A stretch of DNA of 64,000 nt from Opisthocomus hoazin (taxonomy: Eukaryota; Chordata; Aves; Opisthocomiformes; Opisthocomidae), in contig NC_134431.1 in NCBI RefSeq assembly GCF_030867145.1, forward strand, positions 8,819,089 to 8,883,088. The letters run 5' to 3'. This document shows, piece after piece, positions 44,501 to 57,800 of this stretch. Below the pieces are notes generated by a model that saw only the letters and a list, made by a program, of their open reading frames with translations, had not been told where the DNA came from and ran no database searches. Both the position numbers and the translations under genes were made by a program. Every line of letters starts with the position of its first letter. Position 1 is the first letter of the stretch.

Positions 44501-47440
44501 AATCTTAATGATGGCAGTGACTGCCACAAAACGCAACCTGAGGTTAAATGTTTTCACAAGATTTAATGTTTTCTGTTTGCCGTTCTCAGATGGAGAAGTC
44601 CTTCATTTACTTTCATAGCAGAAAGTTTCTTATTGCTTTTCCATCACCATCCGCCTTTCCTTCTTAGCCAGGATACTGAAATTGCAGTTGGCTGATGAGG
44701 CTGTTTTTTTCATTCAGAAACAGAGCAAGACTTGGCAATTAATTTCTGAGAGGGCCACGAGATGGTCAGTAGGAATTCTTAAGCAGCTCTAGATCTCGGT
44801 TTCTTTGGCAACCTGTGGCAGGCATGTGGCGTGTTCCCTGTCCTCTCACAAGCCTGGTTTTGGAATCCTTTATTGTGCATGGCGAGGTCTGCTCCCTTCC
44901 TTGACAAGCACAGGAGAAGGCTGCCAGCCAGCTGCGAGACTGACACGAACGTTTTCAGTTTTCATAATCGCGTCTTTTGAGCAAAACCCCTAGGAGTAAA
45001 AAGACTTGAGAAGCTGTAGTTCTACAAATCTGACCATCGGGAGGCTGTTAAACTGGAGGTGTGGGAGGGACGAGGAGTGACTGCTCCTCGAGTCCTGGAT
45101 ACCCACAGCTCGCTCCGTGTCATGAAGCTCCATCTCGGAGGTGCTCGGAAGGGCTTGGACTTGACAAGTAGCCCCTGATTTTCTCCCCTCTGATGATTGC
45201 AGGTTCAGCATTTTGACACAGATATAGGCCCTGAAGTGCCTAAAAGCATATTTACCTCTAAAACCCAGAGAGTTTGAAGACTAAATATTTGCTTGGGTAA
45301 ATAAGTATATACAGGATAAAGCTGAAGAAGGGCCCTAGGTGGGGTCGTGTCACGTACACAGAAGTATTTGGTGCAAGATACAGCACAAGCCATTCCCTCC
45401 ACTGTCCAAGCCTGCGCTGCAGTGATGGCAGTTTGCTAGAGAACTGCCCAGCAGCGAATTGTAACGTGTCCCAGAGCAAACATTGCTCCAGATAGCATCT
45501 CTGAGATGCTTCACCTTCCAGCCTTACCCCTTGGGTGCTGCCGTTACCCCACACCTCGCTGAGGGCAAAGTGTAAAGTCCTGGAGTGAGAAATCAGATTT
45601 CTGCTATCACTTTCATATTTCTGTGTACCGAAAGCGCCTTGGGCAGCAAACATCGGGCCAATGCCTGGCTTACGGCTGTGTAGCACGGTGGTCTCCCCTT
45701 TTAAATGGAACTAGAGCGGAAAAAGCCTGATCAGGTTCAGATCAGCTAGAGCAAGAGCGACTTTTTATGATGACAGCCTGTAATCGGCACAGGGCTGCTT
45801 ATAGTAGCTCGCTCATCTGGATTGATTGGGGTGATGACATTCATCGCCTGGTTCGTTTCAGCACGGTCTTGAACATCAACCCAGCCTCTGCCTGTCACAG
45901 TAATTGTCTTTTATCGCTCTCGCAGAGTGCTTTTCCCTGGAGCAGAGTCCTGGGATTTTGTCACTACCACAGCAGGGAAACAAGGCTCAGCGACAGGGAG
46001 TGGCACTGCCTTCACTGATTGGTTTTTTTTAATTTGGTTCAAAACAAAGGCTTGCTAGTGAACAGTCCTACCTGAGGCCCAGTAAAGAATTCATCACTAC
46101 AGCTGTCTGTGGCCTCCCAGCAGCCCACGAAGGGACACAACTGACAGCTCTGGCGTGTTTGTCTGCCCTGTCCCGTGCCTTGTTCCAGCTGCTGGCTCTG
46201 TCCGGCTTCCTTATAATAGTTGCATTGTAACAGTGTGCTCCAAACCAAACCAAACCCCTATTTTCTCCAGTATTTAGAGTTCTGATTTGCTCCTTGATTG
46301 CAACTTTATTTTTGGTTTGAGAAAAAGAAAAGCAAAGTGACCAGCAGCAGTCTTCTAAGCAGCTTCCTTCTGCCTCATTCTTGGGGTGAAATCCTGGGAA
46401 CTGAGCAAGTGTTTGCTCTCATTCTCCCTGGGTTTCCTGGCTTTGTACCTCTCTTAATATTCCTTTCTACACCCGGTGCGTGCGTGTTGTCAGCTCTGGG
46501 AGATCACCAGGGAATGTGTGTGCAGGACAATGGACAAAGGTAAAAGGATGAAATCCTGGTGAGGGTTTCATGTCGGTGTATTTTTACAAATCCTTTTGGG
46601 GAGTTCAGTGTCAGCTGATGGACCAGGTGAGCTATGGGTCATCATGTGTGTTCTTATGTCTTTCAGATTCGCCAAAAGGGGTGACCTCAGGGGACCCTCT
46701 TGTCTCCCGATTAAAAAAGAAGCAAAATAGCTGTTTCTTCGAAAGTCATTGATACCACGAAGCAAGTATGTAACTATATTTGGGGAAACATGTGCCTGCG
46801 ATGTAGGCGCCTGCTCTGCACGGACAGGAGGTGGATCTGGGTTCTCGCACACCAGTTCTAAGCGTGGCCCTAATCACTGGGGGTAACAGGGATAACACAG
46901 CACCTGTGCAGCTACACAGGTCCTTGTATTCCAGAACTGTGTCAGACCAGCCTACACAATTGTGACAAGCATGGCATAAATTTGTGCATTTTGCACTGTC
47001 TAATCGCTATGTGCTCATCCCTTGTAATTCCTGCTAAATATTCCCAGCTCCATGGCTGTCAGGTTGTATCGAGAACCAAAGCTCCTGGGAAATCCTGCTG
47101 CTTCCACATACATAGAGCTAATTTTTGAGTTGGATGCAAATGCAATTGGTATTGCTTCAGCTACGCTTGGCATACGTTCCTGAGCCTCGAGATGCAGCGT
47201 GACTCGCTAGGGAGCACTGGAGTGCCCGGAAAACCAGCCAGAGGAGATCCTAGCAGGCCGAGCGCTTACAGAAATGAGTGCCTCGGAAGAGGGCTACGTA
47301 TTGCTTCCGTGCAAGTTTTATACCAGTGCAGTACATGAGAAAAAGCACAAACCACCTGCACATCCCTCTGCCCACGGGCACACTTTGAAAGAAGACTAGA
47401 AGGGTGTTGAACAGTTAGAAATGTGACGCCGTTACTCCTC
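38588..47440. other. Intergenic: between the 3' ends of FITM2 and GDAP1L1
   Basis: The two genes converge on this 9 kb gap. Composition is AT-richer than the flanks. I recognise no exon and no clear transposon. Homopolymer T runs occur near 41,708 and 42,704. Open frames here are short (under 180 codons) and show no family resemblance. Confidence 0.5.
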
Positions 47441-47448
47441 CCATATGG

Positions 47449-47454
47449 TTTATT
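47449..47454 (-). terminator. GDAP1L1: GDAP1L1 polyadenylation signal candidate
   Basis: AATAAA on the minus strand, about 1.03 kb after the GDAP1L1 stop. A weaker ATTAAA lies at 47,927-47,922, about 0.56 kb after the stop. The text in between is AT-rich and gene-free, consistent with 3' UTR. Confidence 0.45.
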
Positions 47455-48482
47455 GAGGATCTCAGTTGTCAAAGCATGAGTAGCAGTGAGGCCTGTTATT
47501 CTTTCCAACATGCAAAAGGCACAAGAAAGTCATCAACATGATTCTGTGCAAAGTGTCTCTAAGAAAACACACAGCAAGGAAATGACAGAAAAGAGCCCCC
47601 AATGGAAAAGAAAGCCAAAGTGCCTTCAGGAAAATGCTGAAAAGTCCTGAAAATGGTTGTACTTTTTCAGAGTCCAGATGTGCTCAGTCGGTGAAAGATG
47701 CTTTGCAAATCCGTGAAACAGAACACAAGACAGAGCCAAAAGGCTTAAAACAATAATCTCCTCCATGTGCCAAAATTCATGATGGAAGTCAAAATTATTT
47801 ATCTCAGGAAAAAAGTGCGGCTGTTAAAGACAGACATTAAATTCTTTAAAAAAAAAAGCCCACCAAAACCAGACGTAGAAAGTGGATACATTCTAAGAGC
47901 AGCTCAATAAAAAATATCCCTTTTAATCAAAATAATTTAAAAAATGGATACTTGAAGAACACAAATCCACCTTGACTGTGACCAACTACTGCACCCTGCT
48001 CCCAGGAAAGCCTCCGAGCACGACAGCACAACGCCTTCTAGAAGAAGAAAGTCCCCGCTACCTGCATGTGTGGAATGTGGCCAATGAACAATTCGGAAAC
48101 AAATGCACAGGACCGAGTATCCGAGTCCCATTGTTGGACTTGGGCGTCAGGAAGCTTCCTGGGGTTCCCGTCTCTCCCACTGGAGCCGGCCGGTGCCGGA
48201 GGCGGCGTTGCTTCCCTGTGAGAACGGCTGAGCCCGTGAACCCCTGAGCCTCTCGCTGGAGTTGAATACTTAAACCTAAAAAAAGGCATTTACAAGTTGA
48301 CGCATTTTGTTGTTGTTGTTGTCTTATTTCCTTGCAGTATACGTTTCTACTTCTAGACTATGGAATGTTACATTAAACAATATAATTATTCATTACCTTG
48401 CTTCAAATTTCATTACAGTTACTGAGGCTTCATCATAATTTCACACAGCACAGACACCAAACTAAACACCAGGCAGCCAGCA

Positions 48483-48826
48483 CTAGATATATTTTTTCTT
48501 TAAGTACCAATAAGCAAAATATCCCATTCCCCCCAGAGATCCCATCAGGAAGGAGGCTCCGAAGAAAGAGGGAGGTTTCCGCTTGACCAGCCGGAAGGCA
48601 TTGGGTACCACTGCGGAGAGGAGCGTGGTGTGTATATCTCCCAAAACTTTCCTGAAGGCGAAGCGTTTCTGTATCCTGTCGAAGAAGGACTGTAGGTTGG
48701 GTCTGCTGCCATCTTCCCAGTATTTCTTAGAGAGTCCCAGAAACTTGAGGCGGTGCAAGGTTGCTCCTAACAAGACATCTGCCAAAGTAAAGACACATCC
48801 GCAGAGCCAGAGTTCACACTTCTGCC
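48483..48826 (-). CDS. GDAP1L1: GDAP1L1 coding exon 6 (terminal)
   Basis: 344 nt after acceptor TCTCCAG, coding GQKCELWLCGCVFTLADV through the C-terminal membrane anchor and KKKYI, with TAG at 48,485-48,483. Largest and most conserved exon of the gene. Confidence 0.96.
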
Positions 48827-51800
48827 CTGGAGAGAGAAGCGACAGAACAGGTAGGGTCAGAAGCAACCCCTGGGTGGACACCTAAAGGCTTGCCCAAAGA
48901 TGTACGAAGGCAGGAGTGTTTGCATTGGATCTGGGGTGCTTTTTCTCAGCTCTCTGATGTCCCAAAAGATCAGACCCCATCTACCAGGGTACGTGATGGC
49001 CGATACGTGGGGCCACGCAGCTAGGAATATGTGACGGTCATTTATAGCCCACATGAAGATACAAACTGCTGTCTGCAAAATGTTGCCTCTCTCCCAAGTC
49101 AAGAGCAGCAGGAGATGGCATCCTCCCATGCCCAGGAGGTCCCTGGAAAAGAGCCCTTGGCCCCCCCTTGAAGGAAGGTGTGGTGCAGTGACCCTTTCTG
49201 CTGTGTTAGTGCTTGGGGAGAGCAGCAGCCTTTGTCCTTGGCTGCGCCGCGAGCTGTTTCAGGAGTGTCAGGTAACTTGTCCTATTTTAGGGATGTGAGA
49301 AATCCTCGGGAATTAAAACCATTTGCTGGCTGGCCTGGCTGCTCTCCCTCTGTGCTGCTGGGGAGGTCCTGCCTCTGTCCTCTCTCCAGCAGTGGGGACA
49401 CTGCTCCAGGACACCAAAACTGGCAGCGTGTCTGTGCGAGTGCCAGGTTTTGGGGGAGGCAGAGCTCAGTGTGAATGCTGGGCTTGAAGTGTTGATGGCC
49501 CCTGGTAGTGAGTGACCCTGGATATAACCTCACCAGAGAGACATCCAGGAATAACCAAGCTGTCACTAGGCTGGAAGAAGTGGGCTTAGGCCAGGATAGT
49601 GTTAAATGCTCCCCCAATGTCCTTTAATACTGAGGAGCAGGGCTGGGATGGAGCTAAGGGAGATTGTGAGAGGTGCAGGTAAGGAAGAACAGCAGCAAGG
49701 GCACAAAACCTGGCCCCATCCAGCCTGGGCCCCCGGCTTTGCACCAAATCCTTAATTCTTGGGCTTTTCCACTGTCCTGTGGCTGTTAGATCAGGGAAGG
49801 AGAGAGCGGCACCTTTATTGCACCCCTGGGCAGGCACTGGTGCTGCCTGCAGGGCCAGGCCAGGGGAATTACTGGTAATTAGCAGCCCTCATTTGTAGCC
49901 ACTTGGCAGCCTGCCTGATCCTGGTAGAGGCACAGCCCAAGTGGACAGATTGCCTGTTCCTAATTAGTCAATAAATGTTTTCAGTGACTAATGAATTGTG
50001 GGGGTTCCACAGCCCAAGCCTCCTGGGTGCTCTGGGGACCCTGAGGATGCTTTGGCTCAGAGGTAAGGGAAGCGGGGCTGAGGTGCCTGCCTCCCCCCGG
50101 GGCACTGCTGCGGGGGAAGGAGGAAGCGTGTCTGAGGATGGCGGCTTCGGGAGAGAGCCATGATCCGGCACGAGCCCTCCTGGCTCTGGGCTTGCACCCG
50201 CTGCTGAGGTCTGGACCTGGCTGTGGGGCGCCCTGGGGCAGAAGCACGGGCAAGGGCAACTCATCCCTTTGGCATCTGCAGCAGCCCCAGCTCGGACCAG
50301 CCTGTCCCAGCCGAGCAGGGTGCCTTGGCAGGGTGTCACCGCGTGCTCCTGCAGCATCTCCCCCCCTCCTCCTGCGCGTCGGCCGGCAGCCGGGCTGCGT
50401 GGGAGGAGAGCTGCGGCACTGCGGCTCCTGGGAAGCTGCCAGGGGGCTGGTGCGTGTGCCCGCTGCTGAGATCCTGACCCGGCCGCGGGCGCGGGGGGGG
50501 AGTGCGGGGGCCCGGAGCAGAGGGCAGGAGCAGCACGCAAGGACCGCAGGCAGCGGAGCGCCCGGGTGCCAGCCGCAGCAGCAATCCCTCTGCTCCAGGC
50601 ACCCAGGGTGTCCTCTGAAGGCACCTCATTAGGCTGGATTCTGCTGAGCTACCCCAGCTCTCGGCTCAGTTAATGAGGGTGGAGGCAATTAGGGCAATGC
50701 AGAATGCTGCTGTGAATGCATCAGGGCTCTCAGCAAGTCTCCGACCCGGTGCCTTGCAGGGCCCGACCTTGGCACCTCTGAGGGCCCTTTGGGGTGGCCC
50801 CAGGCTTGACGCACGGCTCCCCACGGCCGAGACCAGGCCTGAGGGCAGGGCCAGCTGTGGGGCCATCCCCTGATTAACTGCGCCTGGGCTCTGCTCCAGA
50901 CCTGGCACCGTGGAGCTGGCAGCCGCTAGCCCTCCCAGCGCTGGGGCTATGAGCCCTGCTGGCAGCGAGGACGCGAGGATGACGGCGTCATCCTGGGGCG
51001 ACGGCGAGACAAGCGATGCCCAGCTGTGCCCATGCATCCCTGTCTGCCAGGGCACCGGGGTGGCTCTCGGCAGGCACCCAGCGGGATGTATTTGATGTTG
51101 GGGATGGCTGGTGTCGCTCTCTCCCACCTGCTGGCATTTGACGCAGGTCCTATGAAAACTCCCACCCTTCTGGGGCCCCTCAAATTCCCGTTGGGTTTCC
51201 CTGCCTGTGCTCCGCTGGGATGTGCCGCAGCCCCGTGGCCAGGAGGGCTGGCTGCAGGACACATCCCCAGCCCAGCGCTTTGGTCAGTCTGTGCTCCTCG
51301 TGCTGCAAGAACCCGGGGCCAGCCTGCTCCTTCCTGAACCAGGCAGGGCATCAGTTACTGGTGGCCACTTGCTGAGGCAACAGGGACCTGCCACTGCCCT
51401 GCAGTGACTCTGGAAGTCTCACAGAGCAGCCATGAGGACAGGGGTCTTGCTGTCCCCTGTGGCAATGGGTGTGGGGGCTACCCAGAGCTCCCCAGATGTT
51501 GGCAAGACCATGACTGCAATGACATCGGTGTGTTCCAAAACAGGAGAGCCCAGCAGCAGCCCCGGCCCCACCGACAGTCGCCCAGTGGGGGACGTTTTTC
51601 AGGTTCAAAGCCGTCAGCCATTCCTGGTGTTGCACCAGCCTCATGCAGAAAAACACCCCATAAATGCAGCCCAGTGCCTACCTTGGTACTCCAGTTTCCT
51701 CTTCTCCAGCTCGGCCTCAATCTGGTCTAGCACCATCCCCAGCTCGCCAAGGATCTTCTTCAAGTAGTTCACGTTGTCGTGCTCCAGGATCTTGGCCTGG

Positions 51801-54800
51801 GTGGAGAGCGGGGTTAGGATGGATGGGTGGATGGATGGACACGGATCCTTGCAACCGTGCAGGGACATAAGGCACCGGCTGCCCGTGGAGGGTCCATGGG
51901 TCATGTCGCCCCACCACCAGAGAGAGGAGTGTATCTTTGACCCACTTACCATGAGCTTCTTCTGCTTGGAGAGGTAGGGCTCTGATAGCTGCGGCTCCTC
52001 TTCATGGTCCAGCTTCATTAGCTCCGTGCTGGCGTTAGCTAAATGTCCTGGGGAGAGACAGAGAGAGGGGCTGGGGGGCCTGTGTTTGGCAGGGGTAGGG
52101 ATGATCTTGTATCTGGTAGCAAAGCACCTCGTCCTGCATGCAAAATAGTATAGTAGCACCAAGAAAAACACCCCAGAGAGCTAAAATGGGCCAAATTCAT
52201 GGCTTGCTGCTGCGATGCTGCCATAGGGCTGGGGCATCGCACACTGTCCCAAGGGCATGGGGCTTCTTCAGCCCTCCCACCTGCTCTCAGCAGGGCAGCA
52301 ATGGCAGATCTCCTGGCTGTGGCAAGTCTCAGCTCTGTGGGTTTCAGGGAGGGCTTCAGCTCTTCATTTCCTCTGCTGGATTCATGTTAGAGCTGCCAGC
52401 AGATCTCTGTCTCTCTCTTACTGTTTTAAGAACACCCCTGAGCTTCCCCATAACCTGCTGCCTGCAGCTCCATCCCCAGCAGGTCCGATCCTTTGGGATG
52501 TCCGAGCCGGCTGCCCACACGAGGGTGTGTGCACAGTGCAGCACGGCAGAGAGCGGCACGGAAGGTGATGCTCCCTCCTGGATGAAGCTGTCCTGCCCAA
52601 GCTCAGTGTCTGGGAATGCAATTCGGTAGCATGGAGCCCACCAGGAGCACGGGAGAGATGTCCACCTTCCTCCCCCCCAGGGCTTGGGGAGGACGCGAAG
52701 GGCTTTGTTCAAGGGAGATAATGGAGGGAAGGGAGAAGAGTAAATGGAAGAAGAGAATGCGAGATGCACCTTAACACCTAGGGACAACATAAATTACCCA
52801 AAGGTGGGCTAATCTCTTCCTCTCCCTCCTTGCTCCCTCCAACGAGGGCTTGGCTCTGCTGATGCGTGGGTGTAGAAGGTGCCAGGGCGGCAGCCAGCAG
52901 CGGGCTACATGCTGCCACAAAATGGTGAAACTCCCTGTTTTCCACCACAAGCCTTGAAGCCCGTGCTCACTAAGGCTCCCAGCCAGCTCTCCTGGGGCTG
53001 TAACTCAGAGGGAAGCCTGCACATCACCCTGGTTTTGTTCCCCTGTTCCCCTCGGGAGAGCTTGGCCATTGGTTCACCCTCTCCTTGGGACACAACTATG
53101 TGGCTCTGCCTCAGCACCGACTGCAACGGGGCACCTGAGCCATGGTGTAGAGGATGTGCTGGAGAGGAAGGGCACCACTGGCACTGGGGAATCCCACGGA
53201 CCTGCCCACAGCCCCTCCGTTGCAATGGCTTGGGACAAATGCCACCAGTGAGGAGGTTTGGACGGGGCGATATTTTTAAGGACCTCAGCAGTGTGCTGGG
53301 GAGGTGAGGCGAGGCAGACAGGGACTGAAGCCATCACAGCAGCGCTCTTTGGGGAGGGGACAGGCTCTATGCCCTGCGTCTGTCCAAGGGGGTGGAGGTG
53401 GCACTTGATGGCGTGGGGAAAGCCACCTGTGCAGGGTGCCAGCAGAGGCAGGGCAGACCGTGAGATACACCTCAGGAACTGCCTATTTCTCTTTGAGGCT
53501 GAGTGCATCCCATTTCAGAGGGAGCCTAAAGGAGGGGAGAGGCGGGGAGCATGCTGGTGCCCTCCTGACAAGGTCAGTTTTCTGGTGAGGGACTCTCCAG
53601 GAGCGACCCTAGCCGTGGAGCTATATTAGGCATCGTCAATGTTTCATGAGTGCTTGAAGGTCATGTACGCAGTCTTATGCCGGTTCGCCCACTATCTGCA
53701 ACTCGATGTGGCTGTAGTCACCCACCTTTGCCCTCAGAGCTATGGGAGGGAGAGGGGACTTGCTGGAGGGGGAGCAAATTCACGTGCTCTAGAAAGAGCT
53801 GGGCGAGAAGCACGCATGGGCCATGGGAGCCTGGACACCCCAGGGCTAGGAAACCCCTACAGAGTGCCTGCAGCTCCCAAATTAGCTGTGCTTTGCTGTT
53901 TCCCAGCTCTGTCCCTGCCTTCGTTGCTGGAAGGGGGAGATGAGCAAGAGGAGGGTGGCTGGCCAGGCTGCGGAGCCAAACGGAGCCTTAGGGAAGGGCT
54001 GCGGCAGCCGTCCCACGGGCACCAGCCCTGGAAGCCCCGCTGGAGAGGCGACTTACTGCGGATCTCAGCGGTCGCGTACTTTGGGATCATGGAGTCGGTG
54101 GTGAGCTCGGGGTGCAGGATGCAGCCGTGCGTGTAGGCGTCCATGGGGAGCGAGTCCAGCAGCTCCCGGTACTGCAGCACCCGCGAGTGCAGCAGGCTGC
54201 CCGGCTCCGGGATCAGCTGGGTGACGTTTTCTGCCAGGGCAAAGGGAGAGCTGTTAGCAGGACCCTCGTTAGCCTGCACAGGACACCAGTGTGCAGGCCT
54301 GGCCTGAGCTACCTCCGAGCAGGGACTCAAAACCATCCTCTGCGCTCAGCCCTGCCCCCTCCCCGCTGCCCATCCCGGCCAGGAGCTCGTCAAGCCCATG
54401 CCCGGAGACGGGCAAACCCGCGGGACGCAGGGACGTGTACGCGTGCCATTACCCAGCCCCGCAGCCCCAAGACCCCAGCGTAGCAAGGCCTTCGCCTCTG
54501 CAGCCCCTGGATTTGTATGCTGTGGTTTCACATCTCTCAGAAGGGGACCAAAATCTTCCCATTGTGCAGAAAAGAGCTAAAACACGGGGATTTGAGTTCG
54601 GAATCTCCTCATTGCACCAGTGGCAACAAGGCACCTCATTTTCTTGGACTTCCTTGAAAATCCCATTCAAAATGAGTGATCAGGGAGTAGATGACCAAAG
54701 AAGGACCAGCACATCTTCCCTCTGTGCTCAGCTGACGCCTCAGCTGCAGGAGCATCCCTCGCCCCGGCCGGCTCCTCCTCGCCTTGTTGGGTTTTATTCA

Positions 54801-57800
54801 TCATCTGTGGATAGCAGTTTGCATCGTGCTCTTTTTATTACACTTTCAGCTCAAAATACACAGCAGATGAAAGCACAAGGAGAGAAATGTTGCTCTTGTC
54901 TCCCCCAAGAATATCAGGTCCATTTTTTTTTATGGGACCATAAATGTTTATGGCATTTGCAGATAGCAGTTAATAGGTAGTGAGTAAATTTACCACCGAG
55001 ACACGGCAAAGCCGGCTGCCCACATGCCGTCCGCAGTGCAGGGCTCACCGCACACCGGCATCTCGGGCTGGGTGAAGGCATGTCGGCAGAAGGGCTTGGG
55101 CAAACACGGCCAATGTGGCTCCTTAATTAAAGGTCTGAAATGACAGTTCTGCCCGGGCCCGCTGCCGGCGGCAGGAGCAAGGCTGCGGGCAGAGCTTGGT
55201 GATACTGGCCCGGCGTGGACGCACAGCTCGCCCTGCCCTGGGCCAGGGAGCGCCTGGACAGGAGCCAGGGAAATTTTGGCAGCTCCTGTATTGCAGACCT
55301 CCTAAGAGCTTCCCTTTGGGGCTGTCTCTGCTGGTAGGCTCCACAGAGTTGCTCTGACCGATGGACATCGGTGTTACCATCCCCCGAGTCCCCTGAGCGA
55401 GGGGAGGTCATGGTAGCTCCTCCCTGCCCCGCGGGCTGCTCGCTGCCTGGGCTCCAGCCATCCAGGTGGGGATTTTCCATTTAACAAAAGCGACAAATGA
55501 AATAATAATAACCAACTTATAGCCTGCGTGCTCCTTCCACAGGGCTCCCGGCCAGCACCCGACGCGCTGGGGCTGAGGCTGGAAACCAGCACATCCAGAG
55601 TGACTTCCCTGTCCGGCAGCGAGACAGAGCGACCGCAATGAAATAGCGGCGTGCTGGCCGCCGGCCCGCGTCCTTCGGCACATCCCAGGGAGGCTTTTTG
55701 GTGGGCAGGCGCTTGTTTTGCCTTTGCATGCCACAGCAGACCTGCACATACGGGCTGCTGTTGCATATAGTCAGCAAGAGATGGGCCGTGCAAAGGTGGG
55801 AGGGGGGGAGGCTCAGAAGGACAGGGCTGGGGGTGCAGCCCTTGGAGGAGCCCCTCGCCCAGGCTCTGGGACACATTGCCGCTGGCCAACCCACCAGTGG
55901 TTTCTTGGCGCTACTGGGCCATGCCCTAGAGAGGAGCATGCTCGAAGGTGGCTTACTGGGACTGTTCACTGGTTTTTGGGGAAAGAAAATCATTGCTCGT
56001 CACACCACCCTTTACTGATAGCTGATCCTCAGGGAGTGTGTAAGCAGCTGTAAAAGGCCATGCTCCCAGCCCAGGGGAAAATGCAACCCAGTGAATACAC
56101 CTTCTTATCGAGGCATTTCCAAACTCCACAGGTTTCTGCCCAGTGGGTGACTCCCCTTTGGACCAACGTCACGGCATCCTGATAGTGCTGTTGCCAGCTA
56201 GCGTTGGTTGGCGATGGCTTGGGGCAGAGCACGCAGCAGGGAGTGATGCTCTGGGCTCTCTTCCCTGGAGCTTCCCTTCTCCATTTCTCCTTGGAAAGGG
56301 AAGAAATTGCACCTGGCTGGAAAATCTCGATGACAGGAGTTTCCCAGTGCACAGGCAGCGCTGTGTCCCCCTCCCGCCGGGGACAGCCTGTTGTCACATA
56401 TGCCGGACCACCTGCCCTTCGCAGAGACTGCGGAAAGCTGCTGCGCGATTGCGGGGACCACGGAGCGATGCTCCCCGCTGCCCCTTGGAAGGAACACGGC
56501 TGCCATTCCCCAGGAGCCGCTGCCGGTGCGGGGTCCTCCTGTCCGATCCCATCCCTGCTGCCCCACCGGCGAGCGAGCATCGTGCCTTCGCCGAGCAGCA
56601 CCACCGCAGCGGGGCCGGGAGAGGACAGCAGCTGAGCTGGCAAGATGCCCTTGCTTCGGGAGCTATTTTTGAGATGGTTTTGATGTCTCTGTTGCAAGGG
56701 GGATGGATGCTGGGGCGAGCGTCGTGACGGCACAGCCCGAGTTGCCAGCTCAGCTTTGAAGCCTCGCCGGCGGAGCGTCCCAGCCTGACAGCCCGCAGGT
56801 TTGGGGAAATGAGGGCGAAGGGACGTGAGGTGCCAGGGAGCGGCTGTTTGCCGCAGCGGCCCTGCGAACAGCCGCCTTCGAGCACCATCCCAGCAGCCCG
56901 GTGCGCTGGGCTCGGCCGATGCTGACTGCAGCCCTGCTCCGGGGGGAATACACGCTTCCCTCTCCACGCTGGCCCTTCTGCTGGGTTTGTGTCACGTCAT
57001 CCTCCCATGGTCCCTGGCACTGCTGGCGTTGTGTGACTTGAAGGACGTGGTTTTCTCTGTGGCACAGCTGCACCGGGGACAGCAGGGTCTCTTGCCCATG
57101 GCCGGTGGCACAGGGCTCATCGAGAAAGGGGCGAGGGGCAGGAGCACCCCGCTCAAACCCTGCTTTCTCTTGGCAGGGACACTTACGGCAGTTTTCATAT
57201 CATTACCCGAGGCCCAAGTACAAAGGTGGCCAAGCCCAGAAGCATTGCCATGCGCCGTGCCCCAGGCGCAGCTCTGCTCAGATGCCACCACGCACCATGG
57301 GGTTTGGGAGTGTGGCCTCCCAAAAGGGGGAAAAGGGGGGACCCAGCTACGAACCGCTCCCCCTGAGCCCCCCAGCAGCACTTCCAAGAGACGTTTGGGG
57401 ATTTCTGCTGGAAATCCTTCATTTTCATGGGAAAATGTAAAAGTTTGAGGAGGGCTGGTGGCTTGCTGCTCTTCTGGGGTAAAGCTGCAACTTTAAAAGA
57501 CAAAGTGGGTGCATTTGGCAAACAGCATCTGCATTAGACCTGGCTTTCCCCGAGACACAGCCCAAAGCCCCCCCTTACCTCCCGTGAAGTTCTTCTCCAT
57601 GTAGTCGATGATCTGGTTGTAATCGCTGATGATGTTGTCCCTGTGGATGATGACGGGCACCTCCTCCCCTAGGTTGAGCCGCATGAACCAGGGCTCCTTG
57701 TGCTCCATCAGGGGCATGCTGACGTCCCGCTCCTCGCAGGGCAGCCCCTTCTCCGCGATGACCAGCCGCACCTGGGCAAGAGGCCGGGGAGAAAGGGCTC

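Noticed and set aside
56029-56967. 312-codon open frame, minus strand, in GDAP1L1 intron 2
   Set aside because: No recognisable domain or similarity, Pro/Arg/Ser-rich composition, overlapping long frames on the other strand; a product of GC-rich DNA.
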